Shown here: positions 1 to 6,180 of the stretch, piece after piece
How positions within the stretch are numbered: the stretch's first letter is position 1
How the letters are laid out: every line of letters begins with the position of its first letter
Source: Deltaproteobacteria bacterium
Lineage (GTDB): Bacteria > Myxococcota > Myxococcia > Myxococcales > 40CM-4-68-19
Length of the DNA: 6,962 nucleotides
Assembly: GCA_005879505.1 (NCBI GenBank)
Contig: VBKQ01000162.1
Span: 1 to 6,962 of the forward strand
Reading direction: 5' to 3'
Translations under genes and position numbers: made by a program
The notes under the pieces: model-generated
What the model was told of the DNA's origin: nothing
The model's database searches: none
What the model saw: the letters and a program-made list of their open reading frames with translations, nothing else

Positions 1-925
1 AGTCCTGGTAGGCGGGATCGGTTTCGACCTCCGGATAGTCGCTGCGCTCCTTGGCCGCTGCGATTCGATGCCAGTAGAGGTCCGGGAACTGCTGCATCAC
101 CGATTCCTCGATCGAAATCGGATCGCAGTTGACGAGGTCGAACTCGCCCGCGAAGTTCGTGATGCCGAAGCGGACCTGCTCCTTCAGCTGGTACTCGCTG
201 TCTCGCTGGACGGCATTCGACCATTCGCCGGTCACCGGAGCCGGGAGCTTTACCGTGAAGGAGTACATCCCGGGAGGGAGCGCCGTCTCGTCGCCGATCG
301 CCACCGCAAATGCCCGATCCGAATCGCGCCGGATCTCGCACTTGATCGGCGTCTTCCCCGCGGGCGTCACCTCGACGATCTTGCCGTCCATCGCGGCGCT
401 GGAGAAAGGCATCACCAGCGCTCGCGTCTTCGGCAGGAGCCAGGCGGATATCTTTCCCTTCAGGCCGTCATAGAAAGCGGCCCACTCTTTCTCGGCGGCA
501 TCGGCGGACTGCCGGTCCGGTGGACGCAGCGAACTCTTCGCCACCTCGAGCTCGGTCAGCTCCGTCGCGCGATAGGACGAGGTCTTCGCGGCCAGTCCCT
601 TGGCGAGCCCATCAGCCCACTGCTCCCGGCTCTTCGCCCATGCCTTCAACAAGGCATCCGGCGGCGCCAGATAGATCCGGCGCTTCTTGCCGAGGTAATG
701 GACTGGCGTGGGCCGCGGAGCTCCCGAGCTCGCGATCGGATACACGAGACCTTTGGCGTCGGTCGACCAGCAGACCATGGTCCCCGGCCTGCCGGCGTCC
801 TCGACGAAGAAGATCAGATTGCGCACCGGCGACAGCGAATTCGGCTCGGGCTCCAGGTGGCCGCTCGCTCCGGTCTTGGCGGGACCCGAGAAGATGTACG
901 TCGCGCCGAGCCGGGCGGGGCTCAT
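1..925 (-). CDS. Protein of unknown function, third gene of the hub-lipoprotein cluster; C-terminus beyond the window
   Basis: An open frame of 308 codons reads from an ATG at 925 to the left edge with no stop, so the C-terminus is missing. The ATG overlaps the stop of the preceding lipoprotein gene as ATGA, which implies translational coupling; the local ribosome site is weak. The protein starts MSPARLGATYIFSGPAKTG and has no signal peptide or membrane segment. By eye, residues 1-85 look beta-rich, 88-170 look mainly helical and charged (Lys/Glu/Ala/Trp-rich), and 180-265 look beta-rich again, with a stretch resembling an extracellular or Ig-like strand pattern (PPGMYSFTVKLPAPVTGEW, about 217-235). 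I recognise no family and no catalytic motif. Its position behind a VgrG/gpD-like gene and a lipoprotein makes a secreted cargo, an adaptor or a structural accessory of that system possible. This is inference from context only. The gene itself is well supported by its codon pattern, length and coupling. Confidence 0.8.
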   Translation of the reverse strand, partial: MSPARLGATYIFSGPAKTGASGHLEPEPNSLSPVRNLIFFVEDAGRPGTMVCWSTDAKGLVYPIASSGAPRPTPVHYLGKKRRIYLAPPDALLKAWAKSREQWADGLAKGLAAKTSSYRATELTELEVAKSSLRPPDRQSADAAEKEWAAFYDGLKGKISAWLLPKTRALVMPFSSAAMDGKIVEVTPAGKTPIKCEIRRDSDRAFAVAIGDETALPPGMYSFTVKLPAPVTGEWSNAVQRDSEYQLKEQVRFGITNFAGEFDLVNCDPISIEESVMQQFPDLYWHRIAAAKERSDYPEVETDPAYQD

Positions 926-1869
926 CCGTGCACCACGGGCGGGAGAGTCGTCGCCGCGGACGCTGTCCATGGCGACGGGAGCCTGGCCAGCTTCCTGACA
1001 GCGCCCGACGCGACGTCGAGTGCGTTGAGGTACCCCGTGAAGAAATAGAGCGTGCCGCCGTCCGGGCCGAATGTCGGGCTGAAGAACGTATCCGGGCTGC
1101 TGAAGATGGGCTTCGCGGGGTGCTCGAGGTCGACGATCACGAAGGGCACCTGCTGCACCGCGATGAATCGGCCGTCGGGCGAGATCGCGTGTTGCGCGGC
1201 GGTCCTGTAGGGGACGTCGATGCGTTTGAGTAGCTTGCCGTCGAGATCGCGTACTTCGACAGCGCCCTCGCGCAGCGCAAGCAGACGGCGACCGCCATCG
1301 ACCAGATGAAGGCCGTACGGCCCGATGTTTGTCGGCTGGGGGGTGAGCGCGCCGGTCTCGAGGTCGTACTGCCAGAGCCTGTCATCGCCGTAGAACAAGA
1401 TCCGGCGGCTGTCCGGCGTCCAGGTGAGCCCGGTCGGGTTGGTCGCCTTCATCAACGTCCGCACCGAACGCTCTTGAAGGTCGACGAGGAATCGCACCTC
1501 GTTGCCCTGTGCGTCATCCCCGATGCAGGCGACGAACCTTCGATTGGGCGAACGGACCGGCGTCTGCTGCAGGTACTTCGCGTCGCCCGTGAAGAGCCGC
1601 TCCGGCCCGATCACGCGGCGGATATCCGTTCCGTCCAGCTTCATGGTGAAGATCGAGGGGGTCTTCTCGTCGGGGGCGGCCCAGACGAACTGCAGGCGCG
1701 CTTCCTTCTGCATGTCGGATGCGTCCCAACGCTCGTCCGGGTAGTCCCACAGCCTGGATCGCTCGAAAGGGCCCGCATCGGGGGACAACGCATCCGGTGA
1801 CTTCTGCCTGCACGCCGCCGAGAGCAGCAGCAGCGGGGCCAGGGCAGCGGCCCTAGCGGAGGTCACCAT
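922..1869 (-). CDS. Lipoprotein with TolB/PD40-like (WD40-type) beta-propeller
   Basis: This 315-residue protein starts at ATG 1869, preceded by AAAGGGG with a 6-nt spacer. The frame is open further upstream, but only this start gives a proper signal: a short N-region with Arg6, a hydrophobic stretch (about 7-19) and a lipobox ending SAAC, with the acylated cysteine at Cys20. A polar, flexible tail (RQKSPDALSPDAG) follows, as in exported lipoproteins. The remainder carries repeats typical of PD40/TolB-type propeller blades: IFTMKLDGTDIRRVI (73-87), SPNRRFVACI (107-116), TPDSRRILFY (151-160) then LWQYDLETGALTP, SPDGRFIAV (230-238) and GPDGGTLYFFTG (268-279). About five or six blades can be seen. 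Such propellers usually bind proteins and are not enzymes. It should sit in the periplasm or outer membrane. Its start lies 17 nt inside the upstream hub gene and its stop overlaps the next gene. A role as immunity or envelope partner for that system is possible. The fold call is firm; the function is unknown. Confidence 0.85.
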   Translation of the reverse strand: MVTSARAAALAPLLLLSAACRQKSPDALSPDAGPFERSRLWDYPDERWDASDMQKEARLQFVWAAPDEKTPSIFTMKLDGTDIRRVIGPERLFTGDAKYLQQTPVRSPNRRFVACIGDDAQGNEVRFLVDLQERSVRTLMKATNPTGLTWTPDSRRILFYGDDRLWQYDLETGALTPQPTNIGPYGLHLVDGGRRLLALREGAVEVRDLDGKLLKRIDVPYRTAAQHAISPDGRFIAVQQVPFVIVDLEHPAKPIFSSPDTFFSPTFGPDGGTLYFFTGYLNALDVASGAVRKLARLPSPWTASAATTLPPVVHG

Positions 1870-3835
1870 ACGAGGCCCCTTTGAAGACGAACATCGGAGA
1901 CTCGCCGTCCCCCGGATTCTGGATGAGGTTGAAAAGCACACCGGCGGGTGGCTGGGGAAAGACCAGCTCCACCCAGTGGGGCTCGACCTCGGACAGGCTG
2001 CCGACCTGGATCTCGTGGCGCCAGCTCCCATCCTCAGCCTCCAGGACGAGGACGTCGTCCTTGGCCGATTTCGCCTGCGGGTCGATCTGATAGAGGAGCT
2101 TCAGGTCGGGCAGCCTGCCGGCGATGCGGCGAACGCGGATGATGTGCGGCTGCCCGGATGCCAGAGCCGACTCGTTCCATGGCTTTGGGATGTAGACGAT
2201 GCCCGGGTCGTCCGAGTCGTCGAACAGGTAATTCTTCCCGTCCCGAGTCTTTTTCATGCAGCCGACCTTGTCCCGAAGCGCCTCGTTGATCTCCGCGGGA
2301 GTTGAGACGCCCCAGTTGAATCGCGCCAGCGCCTCCCAGGAAAGACCGTTGTTCGAGGCGAGCATCGCGAGCGTCTCGCCCGTCTTTACCTTGTGCTCCT
2401 GGACGCTGGCGATGATCGCGGGACGCTCGAGCGCCGGCAAATCCGGCGAGGTGGCGCGGGATCCGCCGCCGGAGCGTGGGCCCTTGCCTACGAACCCGAC
2501 CGTGCGCTGCAAGACCGCCCCTTCGAGCGGGCTGCCGGCCTTGTTCTGGCCCTTGCCCGCGTCCTTCGCTTCGACGAAGCCCTCGGCGTCGGTGCGAAGA
2601 TGCCTGGTAGAGCCGTTGGCAAGCGTGAGCTCCAGTTGGACCTGGGCGACGGGCTTGCCAGTCCCATCGTCCAGCACCTGGAGCACGAAATCGTTCGGTG
2701 AAACCTGCTTCGGCGGCGGCGCCGGCGCCGGTCTCGGCGCCGCCTGCTGCCTCGCGGCCGCCCGCTGCTGCGCCACGGCCGCGGAGTTCCCCCACTTGTC
2801 CCGCGCGACGTAGAAGATGCAGTTGTAGCCGGCGGCGTCGTAGAAGTGGTTCGCCTCGGTGACCAGGTAATGCCCCGAGTACGGGCCGACCTTCTTGATG
2901 TTCACCAGCGCCCCGGGCTTTACCTTCGGGTCGCCCTCCACCTCCACTTCGGCGGTGATGAACTCCATCGCCCGCCAGGTCAGCGCGGCCTTGGCGACCG
3001 TATCCGCGTGCTCCTGCGTCGCGACCCGCGACTCGACCAGGGACAGCTCCCGCTTGGTCGAGGTGAACTTCGCCAGATTCGCGCCTGGCTTGACGCCGGG
3101 CACCGACCAGAGCTCGTCGCCCGTCTGCGCCGTGCCGGTCAGCTCCGCCTTCCCGGTGACGTCCCACGCCCCCACCTCGACGGCCACCGCCGGCTTGCGG
3201 AAGTTCGCCACCGGCAGGAACGTCTTCACGTCCTCGCCGAAGCTGAACTCGGCGTCGTCGTTGCTCGGGATCTGCGGCCGCTCGAAGTGCAGCTCGGTCC
3301 CCTCGATCCAGAACATGAATCCTTCGAGATCCGCCATCGAGCGAAGGAACTCGTAGTCCGACTGATTCGCCTGGAAGCGGAACGTCTTGACCGGCGGCGG
3401 CGAGCCCGCGCGCGTCTTCGCCGTCAACCCGTACTGCCCGGCGATCTGGGTCGCGCAATCGATCGGCGACGCGTTCGCGTACGTCTTCGTCTTCTTCGCC
3501 CGCATCATCCGGTGCGAGCGATCGAGGCCGCGCAGAACCAGGACGGTCGGGCCCGAGCGCTCCAGCTCGGTGCGCCAGGCCGTCACCTCCCCGTCGAACA
3601 CCTTCTTCAGCTTCCCGGTGGGGCCCAGCTCGATCTTCACCTCCTTGCAATCGGTGAAGGTCGGCTTGCCCTGCCATTTCAGCTCTGGGTCCGAGACGAT
3701 GATCTCGAACGCGCTCGCGCCGGACCGCGTCTGGAAGACGCGGATGCCGAGGACTGCGCCCGCCTCCTCCCCCTGGAGCTTGTTGCCGTCGAGATGAACG
3801 GCAAAGTCCGTCTTCATCCGGGAATCGTCGGGCAC
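1853..3835 (-). CDS. Phage late control D / VgrG-like hub protein with LysM-like region and extra C-terminal domain
   Basis: The chosen GTG start (3835) gives 660 residues. It is preceded by GAGG with a 9-nt spacer; TTG 3862 (669 aa) and ATG 3817 (654 aa) are possible but lack a ribosome site. Numbering below is from the GTG. Residues about 9-346 match the gpD/VgrG/Pvc8 hub family (gp27-like): DFAVHLDGNKL near the start, the NQSDYEFLRSMADLEGFMFW signature (about 157-176), and the closing PGALVNIKKVGPYSGHYLVT and YNCIFYVARDKW segments (about 307-349). An Ala/Pro/Gln linker follows (about 353-377), then a beta-sandwich-like domain (GKPVAQVQLELTLANG, about 379-426), a Gly/Ser-rich spacer, a LysM-like region (HKVKTGETLAMLASNNGLSW, about 481-500, ending IVYIPKPW near 553), and an unnamed C-terminal domain (about 562-660). 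I see no OB/needle (gp5-like) spike or Gly-rich beta-helix. Hub proteins of this family form the centre of contractile tails, extracellular injection systems and type VI machines. It leads the lipoprotein and unknown-protein genes. Confidence 0.88.
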   Translation of the reverse strand: MPDDSRMKTDFAVHLDGNKLQGEEAGAVLGIRVFQTRSGASAFEIIVSDPELKWQGKPTFTDCKEVKIELGPTGKLKKVFDGEVTAWRTELERSGPTVLVLRGLDRSHRMMRAKKTKTYANASPIDCATQIAGQYGLTAKTRAGSPPPVKTFRFQANQSDYEFLRSMADLEGFMFWIEGTELHFERPQIPSNDDAEFSFGEDVKTFLPVANFRKPAVAVEVGAWDVTGKAELTGTAQTGDELWSVPGVKPGANLAKFTSTKRELSLVESRVATQEHADTVAKAALTWRAMEFITAEVEVEGDPKVKPGALVNIKKVGPYSGHYLVTEANHFYDAAGYNCIFYVARDKWGNSAAVAQQRAAARQQAAPRPAPAPPPKQVSPNDFVLQVLDDGTGKPVAQVQLELTLANGSTRHLRTDAEGFVEAKDAGKGQNKAGSPLEGAVLQRTVGFVGKGPRSGGGSRATSPDLPALERPAIIASVQEHKVKTGETLAMLASNNGLSWEALARFNWGVSTPAEINEALRDKVGCMKKTRDGKNYLFDDSDDPGIVYIPKPWNESALASGQPHIIRVRRIAGRLPDLKLLYQIDPQAKSAKDDVLVLEAEDGSWRHEIQVGSLSEVEPHWVELVFPQPPAGVLFNLIQNPGDGESPMFVFKGASYGDLR

Positions 3836-3844
3836 CGGCGCGAA

Positions 3845-3848
3845 CCTC
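3845..3848 (-). promoter_or_regulatory. Shine-Dalgarno deciding the hub gene start
   Basis: GAGG on the - strand lies 9 nt before GTG 3835. The alternatives, TTG 3862 and ATG 3817, have nothing resembling a ribosome site at a useful distance. This favours the GTG start, but an ATG start without a Shine-Dalgarno cannot be excluded. Confidence 0.4.
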
Positions 3849-3861
3849 GGGAGCGCATACA

Positions 3862-3900
3862 AATGGCTTTTTTAGCTTACCTTTTCGTACGCCCGACTGG
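3862..3900 (-). promoter_or_regulatory. A/T-rich patch upstream of the hub gene, possible promoter region
   Basis: The gap between the acylphosphatase stop (3921) and the hub gene start is about 85 bp. It contains the only clearly A/T-rich patch in the window (TACGAAAAGGTAAGCTAAAA read on the - strand). It is where a promoter for the hub-lipoprotein-unknown cluster would be expected. I could not fit a convincing -35/-10 pair: TAAAAA or TAAGCT could serve as a -10, but no good -35 sits 16-18 nt upstream. The promoter assignment is inference from composition and position. Confidence 0.3.
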
Positions 3901-3920
3901 AAGGGGAGCGGGCAGGCAGG

Positions 3921-4193
3921 CTACCGGGTGACCATGAACGTCCGGAACTCGCCGCGCGCAGCGGACCAGCGCACCCCCACGTGCGCCACCTCGGCCGATG
4001 GCGGGCCGCTTTTGCACCACTCGATGAATTCCTCGATGCGTTCCTTGGGGCCTTCCACCACCGCCTCGACGCGTCCGTCGGGAAGATTGCGGATCTCGCC
4101 CGCCAGCCCGAGGCGCATCGCTTCCTGCTGCGCGCTGGCCCGATAGAACACTCCCTGCACGCGGCCGCTGATCAACAGATCGGCCCTCGTCAC
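3921..4193 (-). CDS. acyP: Acylphosphatase
   Basis: This is a 90-residue protein, the usual size for the small ferredoxin-like acylphosphatase family, which hydrolyses the carboxyl-phosphate bond of acyl phosphates such as acetyl phosphate in the cytosol. The signature SGRVQGVFYR spans residues 9-18, with Arg18 as the phosphate-binding arginine. Asn36 in GEIRNLPDG is the second catalytic residue, followed by GRVEAVVEGP. The usual aromatic residue after the glycine (GWVRN or GYVRN type) is Glu33 here, a mild departure. The start is GTG 4193, overlapping the ligA stop as GTGA, with GGGAG 8 nt upstream; it begins VTRADLLISG. A longer open frame extends upstream but runs through ligA in another frame and is not coding there. 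The overlap puts it in one transcript with ligA. The physiological role of bacterial acylphosphatases is not well settled. Confidence 0.95.
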   Translation of the reverse strand: MTRADLLISGRVQGVFYRASAQQEAMRLGLAGEIRNLPDGRVEAVVEGPKERIEEFIEWCKSGPPSAEVAHVGVRWSAARGEFRTFMVTR

Positions 4194-6058
4194 TTGAGCA
4201 GCTCCCGGAAGCCGTCTTCGTCCACGACGCGCACGCCGAGCTCCTGTGCCTTCTTCAGCTTGCTTCCGGCATCTCCTCCCGCCACTACCAGGTCCGTCTT
4301 CCGGCTGACCGAGCCGGATACGCGACCGCCGCGGCGCTCGATCTCCGCCTTCGCCGCCTCGCGAGAATACTGCGCCAGGGTACCGGTGAGCACCACGGAC
4401 TTCCCCGCGAGGGGTCCCGCGGCTGCAACCGCGGGCTCGGGCTCCGGACTTACTCCCGCTGCGAGGAACTGGCGGATCATCTCCCGCTGCCCGGGCAGGG
4501 CGAGAAAGTCGTGGATCTGCTGCGCCACCTCCGGGCCGACGTCGCGCACGGACTGGAGGTCCTCGACGGACGCGTTCATCAGCGCCTCCAGCGACCCGAA
4601 CCGGCGCGCCAGGGCCACCGCCGTCGCTTCGCCCACCATGCGGATGCCGAGGGCGTAGATGACGTGCCGGAGCGGCCGCTTCTTCGAGGCCTCGATGGCG
4701 GCGAGGAGATTGCGCGCCGAGAGGTCGGCGAATCGATCCAGGCCGACGAGCTGGTCGTAGGTGAGCCGGTAGAGATCGGCCGGCGTCTTCACCAGACCCG
4801 TTTCCGTCAGCTGAATGCTGGTCTCGACTCCCAGACCTTCGATGTCCATCGCCAGACGCGAGGCGAAATGCCGGAGCCGGGAGACGCTCTTCGCCGGGCA
4901 GGTCGGATTCGGGCAGCGGGTGATCGCCTCGCCCGCCTCGCGCACCACGGGCGTCCCGCATGCCGGGGACTGCTTCGGCATCTCCCAGGGGCGGCTGCCG
5001 GCAGGTCGCGATTCGAGGATCACCCGGACGATCTCCGGGAGCGCGGCGACGGGGGTCAACGCTCCGGTGCGGCCCACGCTGACGAAGATGTCCTCGACGG
5101 TCGTCGCTTCCTCCTCCGCGGGGAACTTGTATGCGATGGCCCAGCGCGGCGTCCGCGACACCGCTCCCAGCCGGCGGCGCTGATCCTCCGAATCCACTTT
5201 GACCACGCTGCCGTCGATCTCGTAGGGCAGCTCGTGGCGCATCGCGAGCATGCGCCGGTACTTTTCCTTCACCTCCGGCAGGCTCTCGCAGAGCGCGTTC
5301 TCTGGGTTGGTGCGCAGCCCGAGCTCCCGCAGCAGGGCGAGCTTTTCCCAATGGGTCGCGAAGGTGAGCCCCGGCGTCTCGCCCACCTCGTAGAAGAAGA
5401 TGCTCAACGGCCGCTGCGCGGTGATCCGCGGATCGAGCTGCCGCAGCGATCCGGCGGCGCAATTGCGCGGGTTCACGAAGGTAGGTTCTCCGGCCTTCTC
5501 CCGTTCCTCGTTCATGCGCACGAAGTCCCGCTTGTTGATGAAGACCTCCCCGCGCGCCTCGAAAACCGCCGGCGGCCGTCCACCGAGCTGCAGGGGGACC
5601 ATCTTGATGGTGCGCAGATTCGCGGTGACGTCCTCGCCGGTGAGACCGTCCCCGCGGGTGGCGCCCTGCACGAGCCGGCCGTTCTCGTACCTGAGCGTGA
5701 CCGCCAGACCATCGAGCTTCGGCTCCACCACGTATCGGAGGGGCTCGTCCCCGAACAACCGGTGCACGCGGGCGTCGAACTCGAGAAACTCGTCTTCGGT
5801 CATCGCGTTGGCGAGCGACATCATCTGCCGCCGGTGCGTGACCTTGGCGAACTTCTCGCTCGGGGCCGCCCCGACGCGCCGGGTGGGCGAATCGGGCGTG
5901 ATCAAGTCGGGGTGGTCCGCCTCGAGCTGCTCGAGCTCGCGGAAGAGGCGATCGTACTCGGCGTCGCTCACGGTGGGCGCGTCCAGGACGTAGTAGCGGT
6001 GGCTCGCGTCGCGGAGCTGGGCCCGCAGCTCTTCCGCGCGGGCGGCGGGGTTTTCCAT
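4190..6058 (-). CDS. ligA: NAD+-dependent DNA ligase LigA, with a shortened OB domain
   Basis: LigA seals nicks in duplex DNA during replication and repair, using NAD+. The start at ATG 6058 (MENPAARAEELRAQL) matches the family N-terminus; ATGs at 6079 and 6094 would add atypical residues. The product is 622 residues; E. coli LigA has 671. Domains in order: Ia, the NMN-binding region, with HRYYVLDAPTVSDAEYDRL (20-38); adenylation domain with nucleophile Lys114 in KLDG, then RGEVFINK, NPRNCAAGSLRQLD, and EIDGSVVKVD (280-289); a reduced OB fold; a zinc finger (364-387); helix-hairpin-helix repeats (about 430-520); and a C-terminal BRCT domain (about 548-622). Two oddities stand out. The frame passes from VGRTGALTPVA (328-338) straight to PEIVRVILESRP (341-352), skipping about 40 residues of OB fold that normally lie between. 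The first zinc cysteine is Ser364 (QSPACG); Cys367, Cys382 and Cys387 remain. The frame is otherwise intact. The stop overlaps the acylphosphatase start. Confidence 0.96.
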   Translation of the reverse strand: MENPAARAEELRAQLRDASHRYYVLDAPTVSDAEYDRLFRELEQLEADHPDLITPDSPTRRVGAAPSEKFAKVTHRRQMMSLANAMTEDEFLEFDARVHRLFGDEPLRYVVEPKLDGLAVTLRYENGRLVQGATRGDGLTGEDVTANLRTIKMVPLQLGGRPPAVFEARGEVFINKRDFVRMNEEREKAGEPTFVNPRNCAAGSLRQLDPRITAQRPLSIFFYEVGETPGLTFATHWEKLALLRELGLRTNPENALCESLPEVKEKYRRMLAMRHELPYEIDGSVVKVDSEDQRRRLGAVSRTPRWAIAYKFPAEEEATTVEDIFVSVGRTGALTPVAALPEIVRVILESRPAGSRPWEMPKQSPACGTPVVREAGEAITRCPNPTCPAKSVSRLRHFASRLAMDIEGLGVETSIQLTETGLVKTPADLYRLTYDQLVGLDRFADLSARNLLAAIEASKKRPLRHVIYALGIRMVGEATAVALARRFGSLEALMNASVEDLQSVRDVGPEVAQQIHDFLALPGQREMIRQFLAAGVSPEPEPAVAAAGPLAGKSVVLTGTLAQYSREAAKAEIERRGGRVSGSVSRKTDLVVAGGDAGSKLKKAQELGVRVVDEDGFRELLK

Positions 6059-6078
6059 GCCCTGCGGAGAATAACGCA

Positions 6079-6107
6079 TTGACGCTCGGCGCATGGGCCG
6101 CTACAGT
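6079..6107 (+). promoter_or_regulatory. Candidate sigma70-type promoter for rho
   Basis: TTGACG (6079-6084, 5 of 6 to the -35 consensus) and TACAGT (6102-6107, 4 of 6 to the -10 consensus) are separated by exactly 17 nt. Transcription would begin near 6114 and give a leader of about 67 nt before the rho ATG. The site lies just upstream of the divergent ligA start, so the two genes would share this control region. The call rests on consensus match and position only. Confidence 0.55.
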
Positions 6108-6133
6108 CACTCCGCTTCCGACTCAGTCCCACA

Positions 6134-6145
6134 CGCATGCATGCG
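6134..6145. repeat. 12-bp perfect palindrome in the rho leader
   Basis: CGCATGCATGCG is a perfect palindrome with no loop, between the candidate promoter and the rho start. It could be a protein-binding operator for rho or ligA. It could also be chance in GC-rich DNA, since it is built on a tandem GCAT core. It is too compact for an intrinsic hairpin terminator and has no T-run after it. Confidence 0.4.
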
Positions 6146-6180
6146 CGCCGTCCGACCGGGCGAGCAGCGCTCTCCCGCAG

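Noticed and set aside
68..1048. + strand open frame (326 codons) opposite the unknown gene and the lipoprotein end
   Set aside because: The composition is Arg-rich and motif-free. The - strand frame shows balanced protein composition and an ATGA junction with its neighbour.
1870..2031. Upstream extension of the lipoprotein frame to 2031
   Set aside because: It would bury the signal peptide and lipobox 54 residues inside the protein and overlap the hub gene heavily. ATG 1869 has a good ribosome site and a proper signal sequence.
2715..2744. 9-bp inverted repeat GGCGGCGCC / GGCGCCGCC with a 12-nt loop
   Set aside because: It lies within the codons for the Ala/Pro-rich linker of the hub protein. 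Low-complexity GC codons explain it, and no T-run follows.
3883..3910. Weak hairpin (GCCCG / CGGGC, 13-nt loop) after the acylphosphatase stop as a possible terminator
   Set aside because: The stem is only 5 bp, the loop is long, and no U-run follows on the - strand, so an intrinsic terminator is not supported.
2846..3931. Long + strand open frame (361 codons) opposite the hub gene
   Set aside because: It is a high-GC antisense artefact with low-complexity Arg/Leu-rich composition. The opposite strand encodes a recognisable gpD/VgrG-like protein.
6068..6073. TATTCT as a -10 element for ligA on the - strand
   Set aside because: It would start transcription within a few bases of ATG 6058, and no -35 partner was found at a suitable distance.
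4511..6082. Long + strand open frame (523 codons) opposite ligA
   Set aside because: It is the mirror of the ligA coding strand in high-GC DNA. The product is Arg/Leu/Glu/His-rich with no recognisable motif, whereas the - strand matches LigA end to end.
4194..6110. Long upstream extension of the acylphosphatase frame (729 codons in total)
   Set aside because: Upstream of GTG 4193 this frame is ligA read out of phase, giving Arg/Gly/Pro-rich nonsense. The acylphosphatase family is about 90 residues, which matches the GTG start.
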